From Bettongia penicillata ogilbyi (lineage: Eukaryota; Chordata; Mammalia; Diprotodontia; Potoroidae), in NCBI GenBank assembly GCA_023548195.1, contig JAJHZJ010000028.1, forward strand, positions 1,010,001-1,074,000: 64,000 bases of DNA, given 5' to 3'. The translations under genes were made by a program, and so were the position numbers. Positions within the stretch are counted from its first letter, which is position 1. Each line of letters opens with the position of its first letter. Below are positions 45,545-55,769 of this stretch, one piece after another. The notes beneath the pieces are model-generated. The model was not told the DNA's origin. It did not search any database and saw nothing but the letters and a program-made list of their open reading frames with translations.

Positions 45545-46150
45545 CAAGAATCAATCAAACTAATACTCATTTACTACCTCCTAAGTGTCAGGCAATATGT
45601 TTAGTCTTTGCCCTTAAGAAATTTATATTCTACATTCTTTTGAAGGAAATAGTATGTGCATTTATATCTATGTACAGAACAGATACAAAATAAATACATG
45701 GTCATTTGTCCAGAGGGATCAAGAAATTCTTTATGTAGGAGGCAGGATATGAGCTAACCCTTAAAGATTTCCAGAATCCTAAGCAGGGAAAGGGATACAT
45801 TTTAGGCCAAGTGGGAAAGCTTGTGTTGTTAAGTCATTTTTCAGTCTTATCTGACTGTGACACCCATTTGAGATTTTCTTGCCAAAGATACTGGAGTTTA
45901 TAATTTTCTTCCCCAGCTCATTTTACAGATGAGAAAATTGAGGCAAGCAGAGTTAAGTGACTTGCCCAAGGTCACACAGCTAGTCTGTTTCAGAGATTGG
46001 ATTTGAACTCAGGGAAGATGAAGAGTCTTTCTGACTCCATACCCAGGATAGATCCACTGTGCCACCTAGCAGCCTGAACAGTTTGTGCAAGGTTATAGGG
46101 GAGGGAATTCGAACTCTATGTATTAGTAATAGCAAGAAAAACAGTATGTC
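45545..46150 (-). mobile_element. L2 LINE fragment split by a SINE
   Basis: 'tcatttactacctcctaag', 'ttaagaaatttatattcta' and 'aagcagggaaagggataca' are antisense L2. It resumes at 46076 with 'cagtttgtgcaaggttata'. Confidence 0.6.
45835..46075 (-). mobile_element. MIR/CORE-type SINE (type A tail), full length
   Basis: Antisense: 'cagtcttatctgactgtga', 'ttcttgccaaagatactgg', 'cattttacagatgagaaaa', head 'cactgtgccacctagcagc'. Confidence 0.92.
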
Positions 46151-46154
46151 TGGT

Positions 46155-46360
46155 CTATGAAACCTATAAGGGGTAATCTAGACCTAAGTTTAAATGCTGC
46201 CTCAGAAACATACTAGCTCTGATATCCTTGGCAACTCACTCAATCTTTAAATGCCTCAGGCAGTTCTCTATAACAATAAGGTACAGAAAAGCTGCCAATT
46301 TGTTTCAGTGGAAGAGTATCCACACCAGTTGGTTCCCACAGATATTAAATCATAACTGCA
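46155..46360 (+). mobile_element. SINE with type C tail
   Basis: 'aatgctgcctcagaaacat', 'ggcagttctctataacaat', and the type C end 'atattaaatcataactgca'. Confidence 0.6.
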
Positions 46361-46589
46361 GAACCCCCAAATATAATGATGATGATTCTTGGTGCAAAGT
46401 TATCAATGGGCAATAAAAAGATATGAATAAACTAGACAATTTTGCCAATGTTATAAGATACCCCAGAGCACTTGGACACTAAAGACTGAAAAAAAAAAGA
46501 GGTAGTAACAGCAGAAAGAGTAAATGAAGAACACAAATACTCTGCTGGTATTCACAAAATATCAAAAGACCTAGATAAAAGCATCCACT

Positions 46590-46775
46590 GGGTAGGATAA
46601 ACCTTCTTCAGAAGATTCCCCCTGACTAAAACACCCAACCCTGCCTACCAGTAGCCAATGTATGTTGTTTTCCCTAATTAGAATATAAAGTCCTTGGAGG
46701 AAGATACAGTATTATTTTTTGTACTTATAGTGCAATTACATACACTAATACATGAGCTTTTTCATTCATTCATCA
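46590..46775 (+). mobile_element. L2 LINE 3' region
   Basis: 'agaatataaagtccttgga' marks the conserved L2 3' block. The tail is degraded, with a short (TTCA)n. Confidence 0.5.
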
Positions 46776-47054
46776 TTCATTCATGGAAACAAACAAGAAT
46801 CATATAAGATGAGAAGGCATGAATAGGTTGTAAGCTGGCACTCAGGGAGGAAGTACCCACGTTGATTACATAGAGGATTCATGCAGAGATCAAATATTTT
46901 TACCTTTTAATATATATGATGGGTAATATTTTCATTTTAAGTGCTATTATTTTAAAATTTACTAAAGTACAAATTAAATCAGGCTTTTAGCAACAACTAA
47001 AAGTTGTTTTTCAGTTGTCTTTTCTAAAAATTAATGATATTTCAGCTATATGAA

Positions 47055-47285
47055 AAGCAGCTGAAAGAAAGAAGGCCCCAGAGCCAGGAGGACCTGGATT
47101 CAATTCCCACTCTTGATTCTTACTGGCTATGAGACTCTAGGCAAGTCATTTCATCTTTCAATGTTCTATGTAGCTCTTTACAATTAGAAGTTACTGAGAA
47201 GCTACCAGCTTGAACTGCAAGAGTTTTTTTCATCTCACAATTCCCTATCCCAGTGAAATCAAGGGTTCAAACCTTAATCCTGTCT
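47055..47285 (+). mobile_element. SINE with type C tail
   Basis: 'gagccaggaggacctggat', 'agactctaggcaagtcatt', then 'tatcccagtgaaatcaagg'. Confidence 0.75.
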
Positions 47286-47289
47286 TCTA

Positions 47290-48290
47290 TATCCAGATAC
47301 AGTCTCTGCTTTCTAGTTATTTACTAAAACAGACACATGTATGAGCACCCATTTTTGGAGACATGTAGAAGGACCCTCTCCACAGAGGAGGCAGAGATGT
47401 ACTTTAACTTCCAACTGTCAGCCAAGATGACACTGAATTGGATACTGAAGTTATATTTTGTGGATATATTAAAGTGATAACATAAATCCCTTTAGTCTCT
47501 TTTTTTTTGCCAGCCTCAAGAGGTTTCAGTATAGAGATGTCCGACCCAACCCAGGTCATTAGCTCATGACTTCCCAGCCAAGCCTATGTCCCATCTGTGT
47601 CATCTTTCCTTTGAAACCAAGTCTCTATGGGAACTTGAAAAATAGTCAGCATTTTTGCCCCTTTCTGAACACCCAATCGCTAGGATATTAGCCAATGGAG
47701 CAGTCGAGACAGCAATAGCAACAGCGTCAGAGGTAGATACAAACTAACTACAAGAGAAAGAGTCATCAAAAAAGAGAGAAATCACTGAAAAAAGAGCCCA
47801 CTTGGCATTGATCTGGCTGCACTCAGAGGTGATATCTGTAATAACTAATAAGCAGTTCTCACTGAAAAGCTGTCTGCAAATGTCACAACAAGGCTTGAAT
47901 ACTAGCCTCTCAGCTGACTGCCATCATTCTATGATTCTTCATTACTTAGTGATCCCTTTTCAGAGCAGAAATAAAACTTTCAGTTGGTTCCTCATTCATG
48001 TTTTTATTCCAGGTACCTTTCTTCTTTTTTTAACTTCTTTGCACCCAGCTGAGAAGAACTCTTTAGAGTAGAACAAATAATAGAACTGATTCTCAGAAAT
48101 CTGAGATAGGACTAGAAATGAATACCTGGGAAGCTTCTTTCTCCCATTGAGGAAACAGACAACCCTAGAGCAATGAACCTTGGGGCAATCTCAAGGGGTA
48201 GTAAAGGATCTGGAATTATAAATTCACCAGCCTCATTGGTTTCAGCCTATTGTTTCCTGGTTAGTCACTGCATCAGGTGGTACAGCAGCT
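47290..48290. other. Unique sequence, nothing recognised
   Basis: No repeat family or splice-supported coding frame. The 89-codon frame at 47802-48071 has no features. Confidence 0.4.
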
Positions 48291-48295
48291 TAGGA

Positions 48296-48505
48296 GCTAG
48301 GAGACACCTAAATGATGCAATGGTTAGAGTGATGAATCTGGAGTTAGGAAGACTTAAATTCAAATCTTGCCTCAGCTACTTACTAGCTATATGACTCTGG
48401 GAAGTCACTTAACCTCTGTCTACATCAGTTTCCTCACCTAAGAAATGGGAATAATAATAGCACCTGTCTCCCCAGGTTGTTCTAAGGATTAAATTAGATA
48501 ATATA
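48296..48505 (+). mobile_element. MIR-type SINE (type B tail)
   Basis: 'gaatctggagttaggaaga', 'atgactctgggaagtcact', 'ccaggttgttctaaggatt'. Confidence 0.85.
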
Positions 48506-48506
48506 G

Positions 48507-49243
48507 TAATCCTTTCCTCCTTATGGGGATTAGGGAACTAGTGCCCCCACAATCTGGAAAATCCAATTTTTTTACCCTCCCTGCATAGCAGAGAAGTTAG
48601 AACTTTTTTTCTTTCTCTTTTATGGGGTGTTTACAGTATCTTATTGTAAAATTGAGATAGTCATAGGCTCTATATTGTCTGCAGGTTTTCACATGTCATC
48701 TGTGGTTTCTGCAAAACTACCCCCAAAATTGAAGTTTAACTTCAATAATACCCTATAGCACCAATGCAATATTCCTAGCATCTATGGTGGCTATGCTGGC
48801 TCAGTTCACAAAACATAACAGACTCTCCACATAGCAGACAAAAGCAAAACATTTATTCAAACACCAGAATGCTGAATCCCAACATCAGAAAACCAAACCT
48901 ATCATAGCAACAAAGAAATCTATACACAATAACAATGCAGAGCACAATACCATCCCCAAGCCTTCCCTCTGTTAGGCTTTCCACAAACCAGCTCCCTTAA
49001 CCATGTCATAAACAGGCTTCCTTAAATAAAATAAAAAACAAGCTCTTATACTCACACTAATTTCTGCCTGCCATCTCTTTCCCAGCTCTGACTCTCTGAC
49101 TTATTTCGTGCTCCACCCCTTCCTGTTCCACCTGTTGTGAAAACCATAGGCTTCATGTGACTCGGACTTCCACGTGACTCAAGAAGGTCACATTGACCTA
49201 TTAATGAATGGGAAAGATCTTCCCATTTTAAATTATCATTACA
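48507..49243 (-). mobile_element. Solo retroviral-type LTR
   Basis: The minus strand starts TGTAATGATAATT at 49243. It has a TATA-like GTATAAGAGC near 49050 and a polyadenylation signal AATAAA at 48857-48852, then about 340 bp of U5-like sequence. No viral coding sequence adjoins it. It abuts the 3'-truncated HAL1 copy 4. The far boundary is approximate. Confidence 0.6.
49171..49199. promoter_or_regulatory. E-box, AP-1 and oestrogen-response-type palindrome cluster
   Basis: Seen: CACGTG at 49171-49176, TGACTCA overlapping it at 49175-49181, then AGGTCA-CAT-TGACCT at 49185-49199, a perfect inverted repeat with 3-base spacing. Known: these are consensus sites for bHLH-Zip factors, AP-1 and oestrogen receptor. 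They lie in the U3-like part of the LTR, upstream of its TATA-like box. Function is inferred. Confidence 0.6.
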
Positions 49244-49299
49244 GAATCTTATAATTTCTCTTTCCTGTCTACCTTTTCATACTTCTCTTGAGTCTTCTA

Positions 49300-49655
49300 T
49301 TTGAAAGCCAAATTATCTATTCAGCTCTGGTCTTTTCTCAAGAATACATGAAATTCCTCTATCTCATTGAATGTCCATTTTCCCCTCATGGATTATACTC
49401 AGTTTTGCTGGGAAGGTGTTTCTTAGTTTTATGATTTTCTGGTGTCACTTTCATTTCTCTTCCCAATTTTTCCTTTACTTCTCTTCATTTTCAAAATCCC
49501 TTTTAATCTCTTCCATGGTCTGAGGTCAATTTCTATTTTCCTTGGAGGCTTTGAACATAGGAGTTTTAACTTTTTTGTCTTTTTCTGAGTGTATGTTTTG
49601 ATCTTCCTTGTCATCAAAGCTTCTAGAGTCAGTTTTTTCCTCATTATTTACTCAT
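49300..49655 (-). pseudogene. L1-type ORF1 remnant, internally deleted
   Basis: Recognisable only by alignment to copies 1-3: start region 49655-49445, then a C-terminal piece 49440-49300. The central coiled coil and RRM are gone. Confidence 0.6.
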
Positions 49656-50452
49656 TTTCCCTACCTATTACTTGACTTTTTAACTCTTTGCTAAGGTGGG
49701 ACTCTGCTTCCAGTGTGGAGGGTGAACTATCCCAAGCTTCATGGACTTTGTGCAGCTGTTTTCAGAGATACTTCTAGGGACCTGTAAGTTTTCAGTTCTT
49801 CCAAGTTGGTGTGATATGAAGAGATATGTTACCCTTCTCCTGGCTTATGCTCTCATCTGGGAGAGACCATGGGAACTCTTTTCTGCCCTGGAACTGTGAG
49901 GCATGTCCCCTGTCCACTGCTATCACAACCTCTGCCATGTTAGTGTGCCTCCTCACACCAAGACTGTCATCCAGGATTGTATAGGCAAAGCTACAGAGTC
50001 CTGCCTCAGGGCTAGCCAAGAGACCCCTGTAATCTCCTTCTGACCAGTTTTTTGTTCCCCTTACTGTCTGTGGGCTGAGAGTTCCAAAAGCAGCCACTGC
50101 TGCTGATGATGACGATTCAGTCACTCCCAGTGCTTGCTCCTGGTTTGGTGTGGCTAGGGTTGTGCTGGTTCATGACTTGGCTTGCTCTGGAATGAGCTGC
50201 TCTCCCACTCAAGCCTGATAGACCTTTTCTACTGACGTTCTAAGTTGTCTTTGGTATATGTTAGATGAGAAATGTGGAAACTACCACTGCTGCCAGTGAT
50301 TCAGTCCCCTGAGGTCTGCTGCAGGTTTGCTGAGGCACATTCTGCACTGTACAGCCTGTGTAAGATTATGCTCCTCTCTCAGCCTGGTGCAACAATCCTT
50401 CCTGTCAAATTTCCAGGTTGTTTTGGGCTGGAAATTTGTTTCTCTCTGTCTT

Positions 50453-50507
50453 TTTGTGCATTCTTCTGCTCTAGAATTTGACATTTGTGCATTCTTCTGC
50501 TCTAGAA
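50453..50507 (+). repeat. Short tandem duplication in the copy 4 5'UTR
   Basis: The word 'tttgtgcattcttctgctct' followed by 'agaa' occurs at 50453-50476 and again at 50484-50507. Confidence 0.95.
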
Positions 50508-50634
50508 TAGTCATTTTTAAAGGTATTTGGAAGGGTTTAGGGGAGAGCTCAGGTGAGTCCCTACTTTACTCTGCCATCTTGGCTCCTTGCAAATCACATC
50601 TTTTGGTACATGGTAATTCTTTTTTTTTTTTTTT

Positions 50635-50847
50635 CATTTTTAAACATGTTCTAGTTCCTGATTAAATAGCAACCATAAAATCAAATTTACCATTAAAACC
50701 TTAACTTTTCTATCAATGCCAAATTTTACCTGAGGTTATCTTCCTCTAGGAAATTTAGACTAAAATTCTTTTCCCCAAACTAAAGATGTGATTGATTTAT
50801 TTTCAGTAATTAATTCAGTCAAGTGTTTTAATACTAATTGCTTTTAC
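50635..50847 (-). other. Candidate 3'-transduced sequence of HAL1 copy 3
   Basis: Lies between the end of the shared HAL1 3'UTR (homology to copies 1 and 2 fades near 50848) and the A-tail, inside the target duplications. No AATAAA is visible just before the tail. It could instead be a variant 3'UTR. Confidence 0.45.
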
Positions 50848-51600
50848 CTCACTTTGTAACATGTCCAATTTTTCTCCCCATCACTCCCCTCCCACTGCTT
50901 CCTAATACCTTGCCTTCTGATGACTCCTTCCCTCAATGTATCTTCCCTTCTATCACACCTCACCCTTCCCTTATCCCCATCTTCTCTCTTTTCACGTAGG
51001 GCAACATAAATTTCTATACCCCATTCCCTGTATTTCTTATTTCCTGATTATATACAATAAAAATTTTCAACATTCGTTGCTAATACTTTGAATTCCAACT
51101 TCTTTCCCTCTCCTGTTCCCTCCCTAGCCCCACTGAGAAGGCAAGCAATTCAATACAGACTAAATACATGTTGTTTTGCAAAAGACTTCCATAATAATTA
51201 TGTTGTGTAATACTAATTATATTGCCCTCTATCCTACTCCATCCCCCCTTATATTTTTCCCCACAATTGACATTGTCCCTTCTCAAAAGTGTTTATTTCT
51301 AGTGACTCCCTTCTCCCATTTTCCCTCCCTTCTAACATTCATTCCCCTCACCCACTTGTTGCCTCCTCTCCTACTTTCCTGTGGTGTGATATAAATTTTC
51401 ACATCAAATTTAGTGAGCATGTTATTCCCTCCTTCAGCCACATGTGGAAAGAGTAGTTTCATTTTTCCTCCTCTCCCCTTCTCCTTTTTCTCCTCCATTG
51501 AACAAGATTTTTCTTATCTCTTTTATGAGTTATAGCCTGCCCTGTTCCATTTCTCCCTTTCTCTTCCCAGTACTTTCCTCCTTTACCCCTTAATTTTTAT

Positions 51601-51604
<4 letters not shown>

Positions 51605-51636
<32 letters not shown>

Positions 51637-51710
51637 ATATCATCTCTTCTGATTCAACACACCCTGTACTCTCTATCTATATATGTGTATGTGTGTGTGT
51701 GTATGTACAA
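51605..51710 (+). repeat. (GT)n microsatellites in the HAL1 3'UTR
   Basis: Two GT runs (51605-51633 and about 51676-51702). The first sits where copy 1 has its own GT run, so the seed belongs to the element family. Confidence 0.9.
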
Positions 51711-51844
51711 TCTTTCCATCTACCCAAATACTGAGAAAAGATTCAAGAGTTATAAATATTTTCTTTCCATGTAGGAATGTAAACAGTAAAGCTTAATGAG
51801 TCTTTTATGATTTTTCTTTCCTGTTTGCCTTTTCATGCTTCTCT

Positions 51845-52861
51845 TGATTCTTGTCTTAGGAAGTCAAATTTTCTATACAGATCTGGTCTTTTCCTCAATA
51901 TGATTGGTTGAAAGTCCTCCATAACACTGAATGACATTTATTCCCTTGAAGTATTATACTCAGGTTTTCTGAGTAGGTGATTCTTGGTTTCAATCCCAGT
52001 TCCTTTGACCTCTGAAATATCCCATTCCAAGCCCTTCGATCCCTTAATGTTGAAGCTGCCGGATCCTGTGTTATCCTGATTGTATTTCCACAGTACTCAA
52101 ATTGTTTCTTTCTAGCTGCTTGTAGTATTTTCTCCTTGATCTAGGAACTCTGAAATTTGGCCACAGTATTCCTAGGAGTTTATCTTTTCAGGTCTCTTTC
52201 AGGAGGTGATTGGTGGATTCTTTCAATATTTATTTTGCCCTCTGATTCTAGAACATCAGGGCAGTTTTCCTTGATAATTTCATGGAAGATAATATCTAGG
52301 CTCTTTTTTTGATCATGGCTTTCAGGTAGTCCCATAATTTTTAAATAGTTTCTCCTGGATCTATTTTCCAGGTCAGTTGTTTTTTCAATGAGATATTTCA
52401 CATTATCTTCTATTTTTTCAAATTTTTGGTTTTGTTTACTAACTGCTTGGTTTAACTCATAGTCATTTATTTCCCTGAACTCAATTCTCTCTTTCAATGA
52501 ATTATTTTGTTCAGTAAGCTTTTGAACCTTCTCCTCCATTTGGCTAATTCTGCTTTTTAAAGCCTACTTCTCCTCTTTGGCTTTTTGGACCTCTTTTCCA
52601 ATTGAGTTAGCCTCTTTTTAAATATGCTATTTTCCTCAGCATTTTTTTGGTTCTCCTTTAGTAAGCTGCTAACTTGTTTTTTAAGGTCTTCTATTTCCTG
52701 AGCTCAATTTAAGTTCCCTTTGGAGGCCCTGGAGGCAGGGGCCTTTTCTTCCTCTGACAGTGTACCTTGTTCTTCCTCATCTGAAAGGATGGGAGGAGAT
52801 GCCTGTTCCCCAAGAAATAAACCTTCTATAGTGTTATTTTTTCTTTCCTTTTTTGGGCAAT
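51845..52861 (-). pseudogene. L1-type ORF1 remnant, start codon lost
   Basis: The ATG of copy 1 is ATT here (52861-52859). A later open stretch (52180-52539) holds 119 residues with KYLIEKTTDLENRSRRN, GLPESHDQKK and IERIHQ, the RRM-type part of ORF1p. Further frameshifts separate the N-terminal piece (52704-52979, partly 5'UTR). Not functional. Confidence 0.75.
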
Positions 52862-53529
52862 GTTCCAGCCAGTTACGTGACCTCTGAGTTTTCTCTCCAC
52901 AACCACCCTGCCTCCAGTTCTGCCAAGCCAACACTGGGGGCTGAGATTCAGATAAGCTTCTCCAAAGCTTCAGGGACATTAGGCTATTCAGTGTGAGAAT
53001 AAGATCAGCTGCTAAGGAGGGGGCAGGGCTGCTACACAGGGTTCAGTTCCCTCAGGGGGTTTATGATGAGACTTTCAACAATGGATGAGGGCTACTGCTT
53101 GTTTTGAGAGCCCCATCCACTGAAGCCTCTACTGATGCCAGCTGAGGAGGCCTGAGTTATGGGGATACCCTGCTCCCTTCTTTTCCAGCTGAAAAGACCC
53201 TCTAGCTGACCTTTGGTGCCTGTGGTTTGAGGGATCTGCACTGCTGCTGGAGATTCTGTCTCTGAAGCCTTCTCAGATCTGTTCCTTTCAGTGCTGTGTG
53301 GTCAAGGCAGGGCTGGGCTCTGCTTTGCATCCAGTGCATGATAGACCTTTCCCATTGGTCTTTTAAGTCACTCTGGGATAGAAATCTCCTCTACTCTGTT
53401 GTTCTGTGACTTCTGCTGCTGTAGAATTTGTTGAGAGTTCATCTTTACAGGTATTTTATGGGTTGTGGGATGAGCTAGCATATGTGTGTCTTTCTACTCT
53501 GCCATCTTGGCTCTTGCCCCCTCTCCCCA
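52862..53529 (-). promoter_or_regulatory. 5'UTR of HAL1 copy 3, CpG-depleted
   Basis: Homologous to the copy 1 5'UTR ('gttccctcagggggtttat' in both) but almost all CpGs are gone. It starts with GCCAAGATGGC at about 53512-53502. Confidence 0.6.
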
Positions 53530-53714
53530 TACATGGTAATTCTTGATTTTAAGACTGTGGTAAAGCAAACATAGTTGGTCACAACAGGAATAATCTGTTC
53601 TTCTGCTGATACATAGCACTAGAACATTCTAAAATTGAATATTCAATCATCATCTTTTGACCATCAAATAGTTGGTATTATCCCTAGAATTTATTCTGAT
53701 TCATGAATAGAGCT

Positions 53715-53935
53715 GTGAGAAGCAGCACATTGTGGTAGATAGAGTTAGTCTCAAGAGTCAAAAAGACCTGGGTTCAGATACATATTGGCTGTGTTACTCT
53801 AGCCTAGTCACTTAATACCCTCAAGACCTCAGGCAAATCTTTAAGTTGTGGAGTAGGTACTGATCTGCCTCAAAGGAAATGTCCTTATTAGGAGTTCCTT
53901 ACTAAGTGAAATCACAGGTTCATTTTCTAAAATAG
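53715..53935 (+). mobile_element. SINE with type C tail
   Basis: 'agagtcaaaaagacctggg', 'tgatctgcctcaaaggaaa', 'actaagtgaaatcacaggt'. Confidence 0.82.
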
Positions 53936-54058
53936 GGAAAGCATGAGCCTTCATACTTGGGTATTAACAGATAGGATATAACCCTGAAGCAATAAGGCAT
54001 ACAACTCTCATTTAAATAAACATCCAAAGCACCTGAAATATGTGAGACATTAGGCAAA

Positions 54059-54597
54059 TGCAACAGTAAGCACCCCAACACACACGGGGGGGCCTGCTAT
54101 CATGGATTATTTGATCTGCTTCTCTAAAAGAAAAGGCAACCTTTAAAGGGTTAACAATCATGTGCTTTAATTAAGCACATGTAACATTCAATTAATTCAG
54201 GGGAAAAAGTCAGCACTCTAAACTTCAGAGAAAATACAGAGAAATCAAAAGTCAATAGACATGCTACCAAAATGTCTGACCATTAACAGACACATATCTT
54301 TACCAGAGAGGGAAATTTGGGGTGGGAGACTCTTTATTGGCTTCCTAGAGTCCTCCTCTGGCCAAACACACACTTCCAGTCAGTTAGCCCCAAAGGGAAA
54401 CCTCACCCTCAGAGTATTTATACACTTTTCAGAGCCAGAGGGCATGACCCTCTGACCTAGTGCCTCAACAGAAAAAACAAAAAGTACTTGGGACCCTCCT
54501 ACAAAACAACTCCCTCATCAAGCTGCCCTCAATAGGCAGTAGAGAAGATCTTTAATCACATTATTCAATCAGAGGCACTTTTAGTAAAACCAAAACA
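54059..54597 (-). mobile_element. Solo LTR, family shared with 59075-59950
   Basis: The minus strand reads TG...CA, with TATA-like GTATAAATACT at about 54425-54415 and CCAATAAAGAG at about 54345-54335. It contains a near-perfect hairpin at 54159-54181 (CATGTGCTT/AAGCACATG around TAATT). GCAAA lies immediately on both sides, a possible 5-bp target duplication, but similarity to the other copy seems to run some bases past this edge. No viral genes adjoin. Confidence 0.65.
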
Positions 54598-54654
54598 GCA
54601 AAAGATTTTACTTTGCTTGGTCTTATATCACAGTCTATGAAAGAGATCTTGCCC

Positions 54655-54780
54655 CCTTCCCTCTCCCTCTCTCAACTTGTCCAGGGTCACACATCTATTA
54701 ACTGTCTGAGGCCTGATTTGAACTAGGGTCTTCCTGATTCCAGGATTGGTGCTCTATCCACTGTACCACCTAGTTGCCTC
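54655..54780 (-). mobile_element. MIR/CORE-type SINE, 5' half
   Basis: Antisense: 'gtccagggtcacacatcta', 'gaggcctgatttgaactag', head 'ccactgtaccacctagttg'. Confidence 0.85.
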
Positions 54781-54784
54781 TTAA

Positions 54785-55565
54785 TAGATCTCTTAATATA
54801 GTAGCTTCATGAAATGCCCAGTAAGAGTCTATTACATCTTTTACAATTCTAACTCCTACGACCATATGATTCATCTAACAACAAAATATTTAGAAATTCA
54901 GTCCAAATTCAGTTTAATATTGTTTAACTTCAGACTCCTTTGGATGCAAATACCCCAGAGATGGCATAGATGAGTTTGCTAGAGGAGTCCTATAGAACTA
55001 TTGAATCATTCAAGAGTTTCCTGTCATGGAAATATAACCCCAAGGTAAGCTATTATAGGAATAGCACCTAGGGCCAATATAAAACTGGCCAGGGATCTGT
55101 TGATGGTAGGGACCTTTTTTTTTACTCTCATTTCATTTTCTTCTTTCTATTCATTTCCTGCTTTCACACCTCTTTTCTTTTCTTCCTCTTCTTTTCTCCA
55201 GTGGCTACAGATGGTAAGTGTGAGAACACTGGAGTCTAGGGAACTACTAACACCATTTTTTCCAAATGATCTGGACCATTCAGAAAACTCTGACTTAGAA
55301 TCAATCACCAAATCTCTTTAGTTTTTTGTTAGATACATGGATAATTTTAGCCCACTAGACAGAAGTCAGAGATAAAGTGACTGCTGGTCATTTTTCTAAG
55401 TTTGGAAACTATCTTCTAAAAAGTGGACACAGGCAATAACTTTATTCCTTTCCTTCCAAAAAAAAAAAAGAGAGAGAGAGATCAAGGGAAAAGATCCAGA
55501 GAAGAGTGAGGATGACTTTTTCATAGAGAAATTATGCACTATCATTTCTTCATCTTCTTTCCTTC
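54785..55565. other. Unique sequence, nothing recognised
   Basis: No clear repeat. A 12-base A-run with short (GA)n lies at 55458-55481. Confidence 0.4.
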
Positions 55566-55571
55566 TCTTCT

Positions 55572-55765
55572 TGGAGGCAATATGATGTAGTAGAAAGTAA
55601 GAGCAAAAGTCAGGGCTTTAAGTTCAAATTCCATTTCACCAATCTGGTACTTAGGCTAGTCACTAAAGCTCTTCAAGCAACACTTCTTCATTTGTAAAAT
55701 GAGAGGGCGTTAGACTTGATGGTCTCTAAGGTCCAATTCAGTTCTGAATTAATGATCCCATTCTC
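55572..55765 (+). mobile_element. MIR-type SINE
   Basis: 'atatgatgtagtagaaagt', 'cttcatttgtaaaatgaga', 'gatggtctctaaggtccaa'. Confidence 0.75.
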
Positions 55766-55769
55766 TTCT

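Larger units (their letters stand above)
49255..50588 (-). mobile_element. HAL1-type element, copy 4, 3'-truncated and internally deleted
   Basis: Starts in element order at 50588 (GGAGCCAAGATGGCAG), with a 5'UTR of about 930 bp that matches copy 2. ORF1 begins with an ATG at 49655 followed almost at once by a stop. ORF1 jumps near 49440 from its N-terminal to its C-terminal part, and the 3'UTR is missing from about 49255. The LTR at 48507-49243 lies beyond. Confidence 0.7.
50621..53529 (-). mobile_element. HAL1-type half-L1, copy 3, with extra 3' sequence
   Basis: A 2.9-kb minus-strand element between identical TACATGGTAATTCT repeats (50607-50620 and 53530-53543). In element order: 5' end 53529, 5'UTR like copy 1, ORF1 remnant from 52861, 3'UTR, then about 210 bp not found in copies 1 and 2 (50847-50635), then a 14-base A-tail. 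It inserted just beside the 5' end of copy 4. No ORF2. Confidence 0.78.

Noticed and set aside
40391..53570. Copies 2 and 4 as one insertion duplicated with its flank
   Set aside because: The flanks share a loose match ('taattttgattcttaag' versus 'taattcttgattttaag'), but it is short, offset by about 14 bases and AT-rich. Not strong enough to claim.
54054..54602. Firm 5-bp target duplication GCAAA for the LTR
   Set aside because: Perfect as seen, but similarity to the sister LTR seems to extend a few bases past this edge ('cttttgc' upstream in both), so the true boundary may lie further out.
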